Part shown: positions 44,944 to 58,260 of the stretch, piece after piece
Position numbering within the stretch: position 1 is the stretch's first letter
Layout: each line of letters starts with the position of its first letter
Source: Labyrinthula sp. Ha
Lineage: Eukaryota; Sar; Bigyra; Labyrinthulida; Labyrinthulaceae
DNA: 64,000 nucleotides
NCBI GenBank assembly: GCA_015227615.1
Contig: JAALGZ010000030.1
Location: 310,001-374,000, forward strand
Direction of reading: 5' to 3'
Position numbers and translations under genes: made by a program
The notes under the pieces: model-generated
The model's input: only the letters and a program-made list of their open reading frames with translations
What the model was told of the DNA's origin: nothing
The model's database searches: none

Positions 44944-47900
44944 TGTTATGAATAAAAAACTTCCCCAACTTCTTATTAATTATTAAAATACTTCACTTAA
45001 TAGTATCTTTCCAAGTCCAACAACTTTTCTTATCTTTTTATTTTGCTTTTTTTTCTCTTTTTGTTTTCCTTTTGGTTCTTATTGTGTTTGTTCGTTCACC
45101 TTTTCTTGGTAACTATCTCCTCTTGTTGGTAACCTTTTCTCCTCTATTACCTTGCCAACTACCTTCCTTTCAAATAACACTTCTGAACCAAACTTCTATC
45201 TACTTTTTATTTCCGCTATTAATACCTCAAAATACCCTCAACTTCCCTATAAATAGATTAACATACCACAACAATACTTTCTTTTGAATAACAGGTTAAG
45301 AGCCTAATAACCTCTGCGACATGTGATAAGAAATACCTAACAACACGCCTTGAGCTGCACGGTGTCTTTTACCAATGGGAGTGGCGTCTCCATTCGTATT
45401 TTACACAATTAGGGGTCTGGAACTGGATATCCGAGGACACAGCGCTGGAAGCGACTGGCAACGAAACTGTCACCGCCCGAGAAGTAAAGGCCTTAACCAC
45501 ACTTACAAATTCTATCGACAATTATCTTGCTGTTCACTAGCTCCATTTAAGTGATGCTCATCAGATATATACGAAAATAAGGTTATTGTTACTCGGGAAT
45601 GAAACTGCGGAATCTTTCAAAGTAAACAAGCATCTTTCTGAGTTGAAATTTGAAGGATGTTATTATTGGTTAATAAACACATTTATTCAGGTCACATCAA
45701 AACTTGAGAATCTTGGTAACACCCTGGATTACAAAAATCTTCTATTAATGTTATTTGATAAATTTCCACAAGGGATGTTTGGTTTCTCTTACAATCAAAA
45801 GTTAGCAATTGAGAACTCTGTCATTGATCGTTTGATATTTGATCAAAGAATAGATGTAGTGATGCACTATTTAGTAGAACGAGGGGTATACAGGCCCACT
45901 GAAAAGCCCATTATTTACTCTTCCGTGGCACAAAGCAAAAGATGTCCAAAGTGCAATTTTACACATAGGAGCACAAAGTGTCAAAATGTTACGAGTGCAG
46001 GAAAACTGGTCGCATACGTCGGTATTGTCCGGACAGGAGACATAATACTAGTCAAAACTCCAATAACTCAAACAACAGTCGAATTGACTATGCAAACCTA
46101 GAAAGAAGTAAAAAAACAAAGTGAGTTTCATTGCTTTTTCAGGTGAAGAAGAAAATATATCTGTCTCACAAGTTTTCATCATAGACTCAGGAGCATCTTA
46201 CCACTTCTCAGAAGACAAGAACTTATTTCAATCGTTCGAAGAATGTGAATCCCAGTGGGTCCCAATAGCCAACAGCAACATTTCCTGCATCTTCAAATGA
46301 AAAATTAACTTCAGTTCTGTGGATGGTCGTGAAGCTGTGCTGAAAGAAGTTTTTTATCACGAAAGAATGTCAAATTTAACTTCAGTTTCTCATTAAATTT
46401 AAAAGGTTTCACTGTTTCATTTGGAAAAGAATAAACATTATAGAAAGCAACACGTCAAAATTCTCCGTGCAAATCCCAGTGGAACATGTAGTTGCGATTT
46501 CACGCTCTAGATTGAATTCAGCTTTCGCAGCAACAAATAAGATATGGCACAATAGGCTAAACCATACTGCAGAATATAGTATTGATAAACTGCAGGAAAA
46601 AGTTGATGGACTTGAATTCGGAGAGAATAAGAATATTTGTGAGGGATGTGTGAAAGGTAAATTCAACAGAGAGAAACAGGAACATAGTAATTCCGTAACA
46701 ATCAGAAAGCCTTTGGAGCTTATTGTAGCCGACTCAATAGGTCCTTTTTCACAAAGTATAGAAGGTTTTGTAGGAGCGTTAATTTTAACTTGCACTCAAT
46801 CAAACTTCTCGTGGACTTTCAGTTTTAAAAACAGATCCAAAATACCACAGGTAATTATCAAAATATTACCAAAATAGAAAAACAGTTTCCAGGAAAGATA
46901 CTGTACATCAAAAGCAACAACGCTTAAGAGTTAAAACGGAATGACATTATCTCCTTTTTTGATAAAATTTGGATCGAAAGGAGGTACTCCATCCCATATG
47001 TTCATGAACAAAATGAAAGAGCTGAAGGCAAATAACAACATTGTACCAGAGGCAATGAGAACTTCGCTGAAACAAGCGAACCTTTCCGTTGGTTTTGGTC
47101 GGTAGCTTTACATTCTTCTAACTTTGTACAAAACCTTATTTGTGGTGTCCAAAGTGAACATACACCTTACCAGAAACTTATGGGCCATTCTCCGGATATT
47201 TCCAACGTCAGAGTATTCGGCATTATTGGCTATGCTCAGGTAAATAAAGAAGAAAGATCAAAGCTGCAAGATACAGGCGTAAAAGTCAGATTTAGGATAT
47301 ACCTCAAACACCATCCAAGTTAGATGGTAATGGACCTTATGACTAGAAGAATTTTTCCAACAGTCTCATTAATGTAAGATTAAACTAAGTTTTATGGTGT
47401 AAACGACCCTTAAGAAATCGTAAAGTGGCAGAGGTAAATATAACTGAACCAGTAGCAAAGGGAAATATCTTGCTTGAGAATAAAATGCCTTCTTCTAAAG
47501 AAACTGAGCAAGTAGATTTTGAAAACATCCAAGAAAATATTGAAGAACCTCAAGAAAATATCCAACAGCTAGAAAGGTAAACTCCTGACGTATCTTTTCT
47601 CGATAGAAACTTCGATATCTCTTCTGAAAACATCATCAAAAACAGTGGAAGAAGAACTCAACAAGGAAATATAGCTGTTGGCTCCGGCATTAAAAAACTG
47701 AAGGAACTATATGTTTCTGAAAACAAGGGTAAATGGGTTAGTGCCTACGAAAAAGAATTGGAAGTTTTAGAATGTGTAGGTGAACTGACCGTCGTTGACA
47801 GAACTCAAGGTGTTTAAGTCATTCCTTTTCATGAAGTACTCGAGTTAAAAACGGGCCAGACGGCTCTCTTATTAGGCCCAAGGTGCGCCTAACTGCCCGG

Positions 47901-49260
47901 GGGAGATCTTATAAATGACATAAAACGATACTACTCCCCGGTAGTCGCGCCAGAATTTACAAAAATATTCCTTATTATTAGCTGGAGTAGAAACTGGAAT
48001 ATCAGACAGGCTGATGTTACCAGTGTATATCTTTACGGTCGTTTAGATACCCCTGTATTTATGCAACTGCCTCAAGGTCACAAACAGAGAACCCATGATA
48101 ACTCGAAGGTATATAAATATGAAGTCAGCATTTATGGCCTCAAACAAAGTGGTAAAGTTTGGTTTATAACTATGCACACTTTCCTGAAACAGCTGGGATA
48201 TCAGGCCTCAGTTAACGGAGAAGGAGTTTACCACCCGGAAAAGTCCGGGAACACAAGTTTTTTGATAGTTTATGTAGACGATCTAGCGTATTCTAGCAAC
48301 ACGGAGGTGCTAACTAAGTAGTTTGAAGAAGAGTTGTCAACAAAGTTCCAGATAAAATGTGCTAAGCTTAGCACGAGGCTTATTGGCCTAGAACTGAGGC
48401 AAGAAAAAGATATATTATGGTTGCACCAAGAAGGAAAAATATTGGAAATAGCCGAAGAATAAAACATGCACCAATATGAAGCTACCAATATAGTTACTCC
48501 TATTATAGTAAATCCAGTAATTCCGACTGGTGACAACATAGAAATACGCAAACTTCAAAAAATAGTAGGTAAATTGTCATACATTGTGAACTGTTTGCGC
48601 CCTGACATATCTTTTGCAATTAACTTTACTGCTAGAAATCTACAAACTAAGAGGCTGGGACTCCTACGTATGTCGAGGAGGATTTTGAGATATTTGATTA
48701 ACACTAGAAATTTTGCAATCAAGGTGAGACGTGAAGAAAAGTTCAACATCAAGGCTCTAAGTGATGCCTCATTTGCTGATTGCGTTGAAGACAAGTATAA
48801 ATCTACTGGAGGTTTTATATTTTAAATGGGCAATGTGCCAGTGGCATGGAATTGCAAGAAAATGAAATGGGTTGCAACCTCATCAGGGATCTCAGAACAC
48901 CTTGCTTTACACATGTTAGCCAAAGAAGTTATTCATCTATTTTACGTGTTGAAGGAAGGTTTCAGAATTAAAGTTAATTGCCCAGAAGTTTACTGTGATT
49001 CAAAAGCAGCAAGAGATATTTCAAGAGCTGAAGCTCCTGCAAATGCTACAAGATATCTTGGAACGAAATATTTTATGGTTCAACAATCAACAGAAGAAGG
49101 TTTAATTGTTATAAAGGAAATCAAGACGGAAGAAAATATTGCAGATATGTTCACGAAAATCTGGACAAAGTTAAATTTAAGAAGTTTAGGAATAAGGCAC
49201 TTCGTAGTTCTATCTAACTACGGAGGAGTATTCTTCCTATAAAATAAATAGTTAGATAAT
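44944..49260 (+). mobile_element. Ty1/copia element remnant A
   Basis: A candidate 5' LTR spans 44944-45293 (TGTTA...TAACA), followed by a primer-site-like GGTTAAGAGCC shared with the third copia copy. Order of parts: Gag (45329-46101, with a CPKC...CQ-type knuckle trace), GAG-pre-integrase (WHNRLNHT...CEGC) and integrase start (LELIVADSIGP) at 46467-46877, RT (ADVTSVYLYGRLDTPVFMQL, YGLKQS, YVDDL) at about 47640-48321, RNase H (LSDASFADC, SEHLALH, YCDSKAA, NIADMFTK) to 49242. It is broken, with roughly half a dozen or more breaks. Confidence 0.85.
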
Positions 49261-49289
49261 GGGAAAACGTCTTAGAGGTTTTTCATAGT

Positions 49290-50760
49290 TTTACTCTAAC
49301 GAGCGTTTATATAGATACAGTTAGTTGTCCGACTTACTTAGAATTACCTAAAGGGCATTACCAGCAAAGACGGGAACAAATTTGTGTGGTTATCTCAAAC
49401 CTCTATATACGGATTACGTCAGGCACCAAATATCTGGTTCGAGACACTAGCTACAGCTTTGAAATCACTGGATCTATTACCACTACCTCACAAAAACTGT
49501 ATATTTTTCAACGAGGGAAGGTTATTGGTAGTTATATACGTTAACGATATTCTATATGTTGGAAAAGATTCAGAAATGGAACGGTTTGAACGGAAATTAT
49601 CCGAACATTTCAAGCTAAGATAAGTAGTTTATGCTGACTTATATGTAGGGATAAAAATCAAACAGCAGTTCGGAAAAATATTGATACAACAGACAAATAA
49701 AATATTATCCGCTTGTGAACAACACGATATTGTTACTGGAAGAGCTAAGCTCACTTTACCTGTAACGGGAAATGATAAAAGTGACGATAGTAAGATCTTG
49801 TATAACATTACTCCTTATCAACAAATAACTGGGTTTCTTACGTATATTGCAGGTGCAACCAGGCCCGACATAGCTTACGCGACTCAGTGGTTAGCAACCC
49901 GTAATAAAGATCCGAGTGCATACATGTTGCAATGTGCCAGAAAAGTCATGAGGTATTTATTAGACACTTCGAAATTAAGAAAGGTGATACAAAAACTATC
50001 AAAAACGAAGAACATATTAAAAATGTATTGCGATAGCAGCCATGGAAATGCGAAAGATATGAAGACAACTCTTGGATATGTTATTTTTCTAAATAAAAAC
50101 GTGATTGTCTTCAAATCTAAGAAGGAAAGTACAGTCACAAGTCATTCAACAGAGGCAGAATATGTAGCACTGTCAGAAGCGATCAAGAAATTTAAAGAAC
50201 TATTCAACATTCTAACAGAACTGAAATTGAAATTAGAATCATGTATATTTTCTGGCAATCAGGCAGCTATTCGTCAGGTAAAGAACTCCACTTTCTTCAC
50301 GAAAAACAGACATGTTGACATACGTCTTGCATTAAACAGACAAGAATTATCAAGTACTAAGGCTACTTTATCTTATGTAACTACAGATGAAAATTTGGCA
50401 GACGCTTTAACGAAAATATACGGAAGAAAAGTATGAAACAAACTCAAACAAGCTGTATTTGTTTAACAAGGGAAGGTAATAAAATATCTATGAATATGAG
50501 TTATGAATATATGATACTTGGTTATGTTAGTTGGTTATAGAAGCATTCGACAGTACCAAGCAGACCTTAATACTTAATATTGAACATAAGAAACAATAAA
50601 TATCTCTAACAATTATCCTTTTAGAAGAAAAGGAGAGAGATATGTGAGTTCTCTTGGTTTTAGTTTACTTGTACCGTTTATTTACTATTGTAAATAGTTA
50701 GCGTAGTTATAGTTAAAGTGTCCATAGTCTTTAGGTGCTTCTCCTAGGAAGATTATATCG
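49290..50760 (+). mobile_element. Ty1/copia element remnant B (5'-truncated)
   Basis: It starts within RT (LELPKGH at about 49345), then SIYGLRQAPNIWFE, VIYVNDILYVGKD, and the RNase H region with RPDIAYATQWLA, KMYCDSSHGN, TSHSTEAEYVAL and ENLADALTK, stopping at 50436. A purine tract (AAGGGAAGG, about 50470) and a probable 3' LTR follow. It is a different family from remnant A, whose end it directly abuts. The 5' half is missing and there are a few breaks. Confidence 0.8.
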
Positions 50761-50844
50761 TTAGGTCGTGCCATATTTTGGGCAACTAAAAAAATCCAAT
50801 AAAGAGAAAACCAATAAAACAGATGAAACAATCGTTGTATTTGG

Positions 50845-50876
50845 GACCCCCCTGTGGGTTTGATCCCCACAGGGTC
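50845..50876. repeat. GC-rich hairpin / tRNA T-arm-like motif
   Basis: CCCTGTGGG and CCCACAGGG form a perfect 9-bp stem around a 7-nt loop beginning TTTGAT, the size and look of a tRNA T-arm. No matching tRNA acceptor or D-arm is found upstream, so it is not a tRNA gene. It lies at the junction of the copia remnant and the LINE leader. Confidence 0.5.
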
Positions 50877-51523
50877 TGCAGTTCTTGCGGAGGTGTGTTT
50901 CTAGTAGGGGAACAATGTGACCTGGTGGTTAATGCAGCCTGTGAAACCGGAAGTGTTCTGCAGTGAAAAGCTGTCTCCTGTGAGTCTATATGAAGTGGAG
51001 TACAGGCTTAAAATGAATTATATGATTATCACTGACAAGGGTGGTTTAAAAGTGAAGGTCCTGAGAGTCGTCACTCCAAGCTGGCCCTGTTCAGGCAAGG
51101 ATGATGTGAGGTCAATGCTTTGGATGAAAAAATATACTCGTTGAGAGTATCTGATGATTGTAAGTGTCGACTATGCCTAAAGGAACTAGACCGTTGTATC
51201 CGAACTACCCGCCTACAATTTGACCAAGGCTCTTGTTATTATTAGTATTTATTTTTTGTAAGAACCCGGCGGAATTAACAAAAATTTGGGTGGCTAATAG
51301 GGTGTCAAAAGCAGCGATAAGCGAGACTTAAGATCGCTGTGCCGCTATGTTGCCTTAAGGGAGGATAGGCTATTTAGCCTTACGGCGCCCCTCCTAAGGG
51401 AAGAGATTCTCAGTGGGCCGCAGTCCCCCGTCTAGTAGTATGGGTTGAGTCGCCCTGCTACATGGACGTTAACGTAGTTGACTTGCCAGAGTTATAAGAG
51501 AGGGCTCCCCGCCCATAAGGGCA

Positions 51524-54500
51524 ATGAATTCTAACAAGGTATGTTCAAACCGAATGACTATGGTGATTTGGGGAGAGCCTAACATATCTTTATATTTTCT
51601 ATCTCGGCTTCAAAGGGTTCTTGGGGAAGCTCTGTTTAAGTGCTGCTCTGAGCCCACCCTCTCCAGAAAGAATATGCAACAGAACCATTCGGAAAGAATT
51701 GAGTGGTCATATCCGTCGGCACTCCATCAGTTGATAATGGCCAGATTATCAATCGGTAGGAGGAGGTATGGCTGGTACTATAGGTCGCATGTGCCAAAGT
51801 CACAACGAGGTGTTTCTAACATTCGAAGTGGTACTCACTTTTCGGTGGCGAGGTCGAATATAGCTTCAATTGAAAAGGAGTTTAGAGTTGCAGGTTGGAA
51901 TATCAACGGTCTACGGACTAAGATAGGAAGAGTGCAACAGTTTCTTGCTTCACGGGATATTGATGTGTTAGCAATTCAAGAGTCTACCCTGGATCCTAAT
52001 TTTCCAATACTCAGAATACCTGGCTATCGTGTTCTTGAGGTACGGGGTCCAGGTCCGCAATGCGCGTCAGATCGTGGGGTCGCGATCTTGGTGAGGAAAA
52101 AGTTCAAAGTTAAAATCTTGAGTGGAAGCTCACCACGGAGTTTACTTGTTAAACTTCAAGGCCCAACGGAGGGGACCTTAATTGTAGGGTCTCAGTATAT
52201 CCCACAGGATAGTGAGGCTAAGAAGATTGAAACTAATAGATTCAAGAATCTTATTTGGAATCTTTCTGCGAAGTATCACGATGTTCCGATAGTAATTATG
52301 GGTGACTTTATTTGCGGACGCAGGGATATGCTAAAACTGGTTTCGGAAACCAGCTCTTTTCGTGTGCCACCTGTGCCTCAAACAACGTCGAGGTTACGGG
52401 GACGAAAAGTAATTGATCATTGTGTACTCCAGGATGGAATTGGATTAACTTTGCGGGCTTCAGATGTTTTAACGACTGAATTAGCGAGCGATCACTATCC
52501 GGTTCTATCCACTTTTGGTCATCAGCCGACGGAGAAGTACAATACTTGCGAGTGGAAGCTAACTCCTTTCGTTCCCAATCGTATGGGGAGTGCTGACTTC
52601 GGAAATCACGAAAAGTTTGCTCCACTACAGAAGTCCTGTAGGTTTGCCATTGTTGACGAGATTGATTCTAGTATGGAAACGGCAGAGGGGCGTTCACTCT
52701 ATAAGAGCGTGACGATTGAGTGTGTGGAAGGAGTAGTTAAAGCTGCTCTATAGAGTGGACTTCTGAAGTATGCTGAGACGAAATCTCCAAAAAGACTTCG
52801 AATCCCCAAGGATGTAGTTAGGCGCTTAAGAAAACAAAGAATGATAGGCGCTAAAATTGTTAACGCTAAAGGCCCTCAAAAAGAGAGGCTACTACAACTT
52901 TGGAAGGGATCGCACAAATGGTGCTCTAAGCGCATCAGGGAGGAAGAGAAGAGCCGGTTGTTGTACCGACATGAGCTGGCTTTTCAAGCTCTAACAACGG
53001 ATCCAAGAAAGTTTTTTAGATATTCTAAGGACCAAATGGGGAATAGACGAAACCTTGAGGAGGTGTACATAAAGCATCCAGTTACTGAGGAGTTGACGGA
53101 TGATCCTGACACAAATCAGGCAGCTTGGACTGCGTACACCGAGCACTTACTGAAAGAGTCTTCGGCTCCTGCTCGAGATCCGGAACATTGGGAACAAGCC
53201 TTTCAGCAGATCGAAAGATCAACCCATGAGCTTGACAACGCTGATGAGGCCCCAAGTGATAATGAATTGTTGTTTGCGATTGCCGCTTTGAAATCTCAAA
53301 AGGCAGCTGGGATTGATGGGGTTCCAGCCGAGATTTTTAAAGCCATGGCCTTGGGAAACAGAAACAATTCACCCGCCTGGAGAGAATTATGCGTGGCTCT
53401 GAGAGCTATACTCGTACTTGGTCATATTCCTGAAAGCCAGATGACCTCATTGTTGGTGTTCATGCACAAAAAGGGAAGTAAAACAGATGCAAGTAACCAC
53501 CGTGGAATCAGCCTAATGCCAGTGTTTTTTAAAATACTGTGTAAGGTCGTCGAAAGACGTATATCTGAGCACCTTGAATCCAGGGGGTTTTTCCACAAAG
53601 AACAGGCCGGTTTTCGAAAACTGGAGGAGTGCCCTGTTCAGGTCTTCACATTGGTGGAGGCTTGCCAAAGACGCTTGTATAACTCACATGAGAACACTTA
53701 TCTTGGCTTTGTGGACCTTCGGAAGGCTTACGATTCTGTCCCTCATGAGGGATTATTTCGGAAACTTTACTTGTATGGGATCAGGGGAAAAACCTTGTCC
53801 TTTCTGCGCGCTCTTTATGCTTCATCAATGGTGAAGGTGAGAACAGGAGTTCCAGGCGAATATAGAATCTCAGAGTCTATCAAGGTACAAAGAGGACTCA
53901 GACAGGGATGCCCACTTAGCCCAGTACTGTTCAACATCTATTTTAATGATGTTATTCGACAATATAAGGGTGTAGCCATACCTCATGAGAGAGGTAAAGT
54001 CCTCATTTCGCATTTAATGTTTGCCGACGACCTGGTTATACTGGGTGAGTCACCTAGTGGCTTCCAGAGTGCAATGGATGAGTTGACTGGCTGGCTCAAC
54101 AAAAACAACATGAAAGCCAATGCATCGAAGTGTGGCGTACTTCGAGTAACTCTTAACACATCTGAACCATTTAATCGGCCAGTTATGGTCGATGGGGAGG
54201 AGATTCCTTACGTAAGAAATTACAAGTATTTGGGTGTAAATCTAGATCAGTCTCTTTCTTAAAATGGGATGTTAAAATTTATGAAGAGTCGTGGCACCCG
54301 GGCATTGGCAGGGATGTCTAGATTGTTAGGTAGAAGGTCCATTCCCTTAGGGTGGAAGATCCGGCTTATCAAGTCAATCTTAATCCCTTGTCTAACCTAT
54401 GATAGTTGAATGGTAGGCTGCAGTCGCACGCGAGTTAGTTGTCTACAGAGTGTCTTGAATAAGGCTCTCCGATCTGCTGTAGGGACGCGAGGAGGTGTTT

Positions 54501-55485
54501 CAATTTCTCTTCTGTTGAAGGAATTTGATATGTTATCTATTAACGCAGTTGCTACAGCACGAAGGCTGCGTTTGATTAATAAAGCTAGGCTTACTAAGAC
54601 CTATGCTAGGGAGTTGGTGCAAAATCCATGTGGAACTGGAAAGTGGCTTTTGCTAAATGGGAGTGTCCGGTGGTTTAACCGCTATGGAGAAGGATTGATA
54701 TATTCAAGTGGGAGAGTACTTAAGCACTTAAAAAGTGCATTAGGAAAGGCTGGAAGTAACCTCTCACGTATTTACGCCCAGGGAAGATCCATTAGAGACC
54801 AATACCCCTCCACAATTTTGGTACACCAAACGGCGTTCATTTCTAATCTACAAGATAAGAGTGAGCTTAAAGGCATGTACTAACAACTCGCAAGAGCTGT
54901 GCAAGTGCGTGACGATGCGATGAGCTCTACTCAAGTAAGTATGAATAAATATATGGAGTATGGGTATCAGCCAATCGCTGCATTGGTTAAAATTCAGACT
55001 GTTTACTTTGCTCTTGGATACAAGATTCTCATCAAGTTACGAATAGGTAACCTCTGGTTGACGGAGAGAATGGCGTATAAGGGATTTATTCCACAAGAAT
55101 ATAAGTATAAGTGTCCGTTTTGTGATATCCCAGAGCCTGAAACCATTGAACAATATGTGTTTAGGTGTAAGGCATTCCAAACAGAAAGGTCAGAAACTAT
55201 TTTCTTTCCACTTTCGAGCCCTGAAGGTGACTATTTATTCTAAACACAGGAGGGTGTTTGTCTAGTAGAGGTAGCCTCTCTGTATGGAGTTTGAAAGAGG
55301 CTCATGCAACTCAGCGTGAGTTAAAGTCAGCTACCTGCAGAGAGGGCTATGAGCGAATTTCTCACATGATCAGAAATATCTACCCAATGGTAGCCTTTTT
55401 TGAAAAGTCATGGAGAACTCGTAGTGCGCTTGTGCGGCAGCTAATGCCCCATGGATTCCCCAAGTCGTCAAGGCCTTATAGGTAA
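51524..55485 (+). pseudogene. LINE polyprotein: endonuclease, reverse transcriptase, CCHC finger
   Basis: Endonuclease (51880-52530): VAGWNINGLRTK, LAIQEST (catalytic E), VIMGDF, ASDHYPVLSTF (SDH). RT (about 53280-54200): AAGIDGVPAEIF, HKKGSKTDASNHRGISLMP, GFVDLRKAYDSVPHEGL, RGLRQGCPLSPVLFNIYFND, MFADDLVILGES. C-terminal region: KCPFCDIPEPETIEQYVFRC, the usual LINE CCHC-type finger. The frame stays the same from 51524 to 55243 but carries four stops (about 52751, 54260, 54407 and 54881) and shifts once before 55258, so the copy is dead although almost full-length. Intact members probably make one protein of about 1300 residues. Confidence 0.85.
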
Positions 55486-55574
55486 GGCACTGCCTTGAAT
55501 GATTTGCTCCTTGGAGTATGAGTGATTCAAGTTTTCAGTGCCATGGCAAGAAAGTGTGCCGGGGGGTTGTTTTA

Positions 55575-55590
55575 GTGGGTTCAAGTCCCA
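55575..55590 (+). other. Pol III B-box-like motif near the LINE 3' end
   Basis: TGGGTTCAAGTCCCA contains GGTTCAAGTCC, a perfect match to the B-box consensus, as a 4-bp stem with 7-nt loop. No A-box at the right distance and no tRNA fold were found. Possibly a tRNA-derived tail or chance. Confidence 0.3.
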
Positions 55591-55690
55591 AACGACGCAA
55601 GAAAGGTCTTGAGCCATATGTCCTCCTTGTAAGATTGAAGGTTTTTCAACCTCCAAGTAGCCCCCCCCCAAAAAAAAATTGGGAGTTCAA

Positions 55691-56127
55691 ATACTTTGCT
55701 ACGATTGCCTACGTATGTATCAAAAGTAGGAAACATTCGGAAAAGACTCAAGTTCGCTTATTCTACGAGTGTAGGATATCTTGAGCACTTTACTTGGATA
55801 GAAAGTACTTAATCGGGATTAGCTGTGACTCTTCCAAGGGACATATTTATGAGTCAGATTAGTATACTTCGGTTAGTTACCCGTCGACTGACAAACAATG
55901 GAATATCGCGTGTAGATTACACTTATGTAAGAAAATTATTCCCTGTTTGTGTTATGATCTGCAGTGCTGTGACAGAACTTTATGGAATTCAATAAAATAT
56001 CCGATGAATAATTTTGACTGGTTGGAAGCATAACATTCCTTATCGGAATTTAACGAAACCTATCGGCACTTACTGGAAATGTGTCTTAGGTTTCCACGTT
56101 TCTTCGACCTCAGGGAATCTGTTTGGT
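55691..56127. other. Spacer with a possible old LTR trace
   Basis: No gene. Around 55985-56090 a phrase like GGAATTTAACGAAACCTATC resembles part of the 360-bp dispersed repeat (GGAATTCAATGAAACCTACC), so this may be a diverged third copy. Confidence 0.3.
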
Positions 56128-56753
56128 GTGCGAGGGTAATGTCACCCTGTGATAAAATGAAAAATTCAACACTCGCATATACAGAGCGGGTTGAGGCGTT
56201 CAACGCAATCTGTTCACACTAGAAAACAACATACATAAATTCTCAAGATAAACATGAAATCAATGGGAAATGACCATGAATAACTGACCAAAACCTTTTA
56301 CAGTTCTTTTTGTCCCAAATAGTGCCCCTCTCAAGAAAACTGTTGAAAACAAAGTAAACTAAAACAAGAATATAAGAAAACAGAACCCCAAGAAGACACA
56401 ACATAACTCTTGGCGTTACTGTAGGTGCATCTTCCTGCTACATGAAAATGAAAACTTGCAAGCCTTAGTTTCTAATAATCAACTGCTATGCTTAAGTAAA
56501 CATTGTTATTATATTTACCTGGAATCCGCCTTTTTTACACGCGTGTAATTTACACTCGGCATGTGATTGGTGAAATTTTAGTGAGAATGGCCATTTGCGG
56601 CATAGGTAAAACTAATGCATTTATTGCATTAGTGATTTCAGGATTTTAAATTTAGGCCATATAACCAAAAATCATACTTTACGAAATTTTGGAGGTAGCA
56701 GGGTTGAAAAGTGGGCCATTTGACCCAAAATCAGAAAAAGCAAAAAGGAAAAA

Positions 56754-57983
56754 ATGCAAAAAAGTGTTCTGACTTCGAAGGACGTCCCAACTTTGCAAAA
56801 AGACCTTAAACACCAGCAAACAATGACAGAAGTCGAACGATTGGAGAATTTCCAGGCTCCCAGTGAAGACAAGATGTTTTTGCAGCTCTCAACCGTTGCA
56901 AGTGGTCGCTTCAAGTGGAGGAGAAGGACATCTTCGTGCTTTTCAGCTGAGTTGAGTAAGGTAGAATTTGGAATGGATTCAAGAAATTGAAACGCTGTGT
57001 TATAGAATGCAGCTCTTTCAAAAACTGCGAATTTCGAGTAAATATTAACTTTGATTCTAACAAAATGCTCTATTTTTTTAACGTAATTCAACCAAATCAC
57101 ACAGATCATAAAGTTAAAGCGGTAGGAAATGTGAAAAAATATATTCAACAGTTAAGTGCAGAAGAATTAACATTTGTTACAACATTAGGAGTTGCTCAAA
57201 CGAGCCTTTCAGCTGATATGGTGGCCTTTTATCGCGCATTTCCTGGAATTTTATTCTCAAAAGAGCTAATTAAACGTGAAATGAAGAAAGCTAAAGAAAA
57301 AATATCAAATTCAGAAGACACATATCTAGTAAAATTGATGAATTGTGGACAAGAATGTGTTGTAAGAAGCGGTTCTTTCAATTTACACTTCAATCATGGT
57401 TCAATTTTAAATGGAGTTACGTTTCAAGAGGCTCTTTAATTGAAATTAGCTGAACTTTACAATGGTTCTATTCAAATCGACAGTACACGTGAACTCACAA
57501 GATATCATCTTGTTGCTATGTTCCCTGTAACAGTTGATTTTTTCTTAGAAAAATAAATTTTGAGTGCACGATGACGGAAAATGAGAACTCAAACGATGTA
57601 AAACGTGGGCTACAAGAGCTTAATCATAACAAACCTAAGGTAATAATTTCAGATGGTAGTCCTGCACTGTGTAAAGTAGCTAAAAGTTGTGGAACTAAGC
57701 ACATTCATTGCTTAAAACATCTTGCAGTAACCTTTTCTCAAGCAGCTAAAGGTCTTTAGGATCAGATTTAGTTGAATTTATGGAAGAATTAGCTGAAATT
57801 ATTACAGATTCCTTTCCAAATCTTAGAGCTTTAGACAACTCATTTAAAGAGATATTGGAAAAGTTTACAGAACCTGCTCAGCAAAAATATTTAAAGTCTC
57901 TAGAGAAAGATAAAAAAAGCATTTCTTGGAGTCACACTATAGAATTTTTAACGTTTACTCATGGAGTAACACAAAGAGTATAA
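56754..57983 (+). pseudogene. Mutator-like transposase (copy 2)
   Basis: Pieces in order: ENFQAPSEDKMFLQLSTVAS..FKWRRR (N-terminal region, similar to the other MULE), KRCVIECSSFKNCEFRVNI and PNHTDHKVKA (C-C-H-H-type DNA-binding finger), FPGILFSKELIKREMKKA, ILNGVTFQEAL, VIISDGSPALCKV (catalytic D) and HIHCLKHLAVTFSQAAKGL. The same blocks occur in the transposase at 41-43 kb, so the two are one superfamily. Several stops and frame changes interrupt it, and the final E and SWIM parts were not found. Confidence 0.65.
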
Positions 57984-58260
57984 TCTTTTCTGTCCTGAAT
58001 ATATATAGTTAGAACAGTTGGAGCACATAAATAGACTGTAACGTACCAGACAGAATATACGAACAGGAAGTTCAAAATATAGAATTGGATAGTGAGATAA
58101 ATAGGAAAGCAAATACAATTTTGAATACTTGTGAACTAAGGAATAAGTGAAAACAACAGCAAAGAAACGAATTCATATAATTAGTAAAACTTGGTTCCTA
58201 CATATATTATCTTCAAACAACTGGACTTGAGTAGAACCTTTTCAACTTAATTTAAAACAA

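Larger units (their letters stand above)
50840..55690 (+). mobile_element. LINE (non-LTR) retrotransposon with AP-type endonuclease
   Basis: It holds an AP-endonuclease, RT and C-terminal CCHC in that order, the plan of an APE-type LINE. A GC-richer leader (50880-51523) precedes the ORF. The 3' end is tentatively placed at the C9/A9 run about 55660-55680. The element is visibly richer in G and C than the flanking DNA, so it may be recent or from another source. Boundaries are approximate; no target duplication was found. Confidence 0.75.

Noticed and set aside
50845-50876. tRNA gene
   Set aside because: Only a T-arm-like hairpin is present; no acceptor pairing, D-arm or anticodon arm could be found upstream.
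55560-55600. tRNA gene or SINE from the B-box
   Set aside because: The B-box is perfect, but there is no A-box at suitable spacing and no acceptor stem. Kept only as a weak motif.
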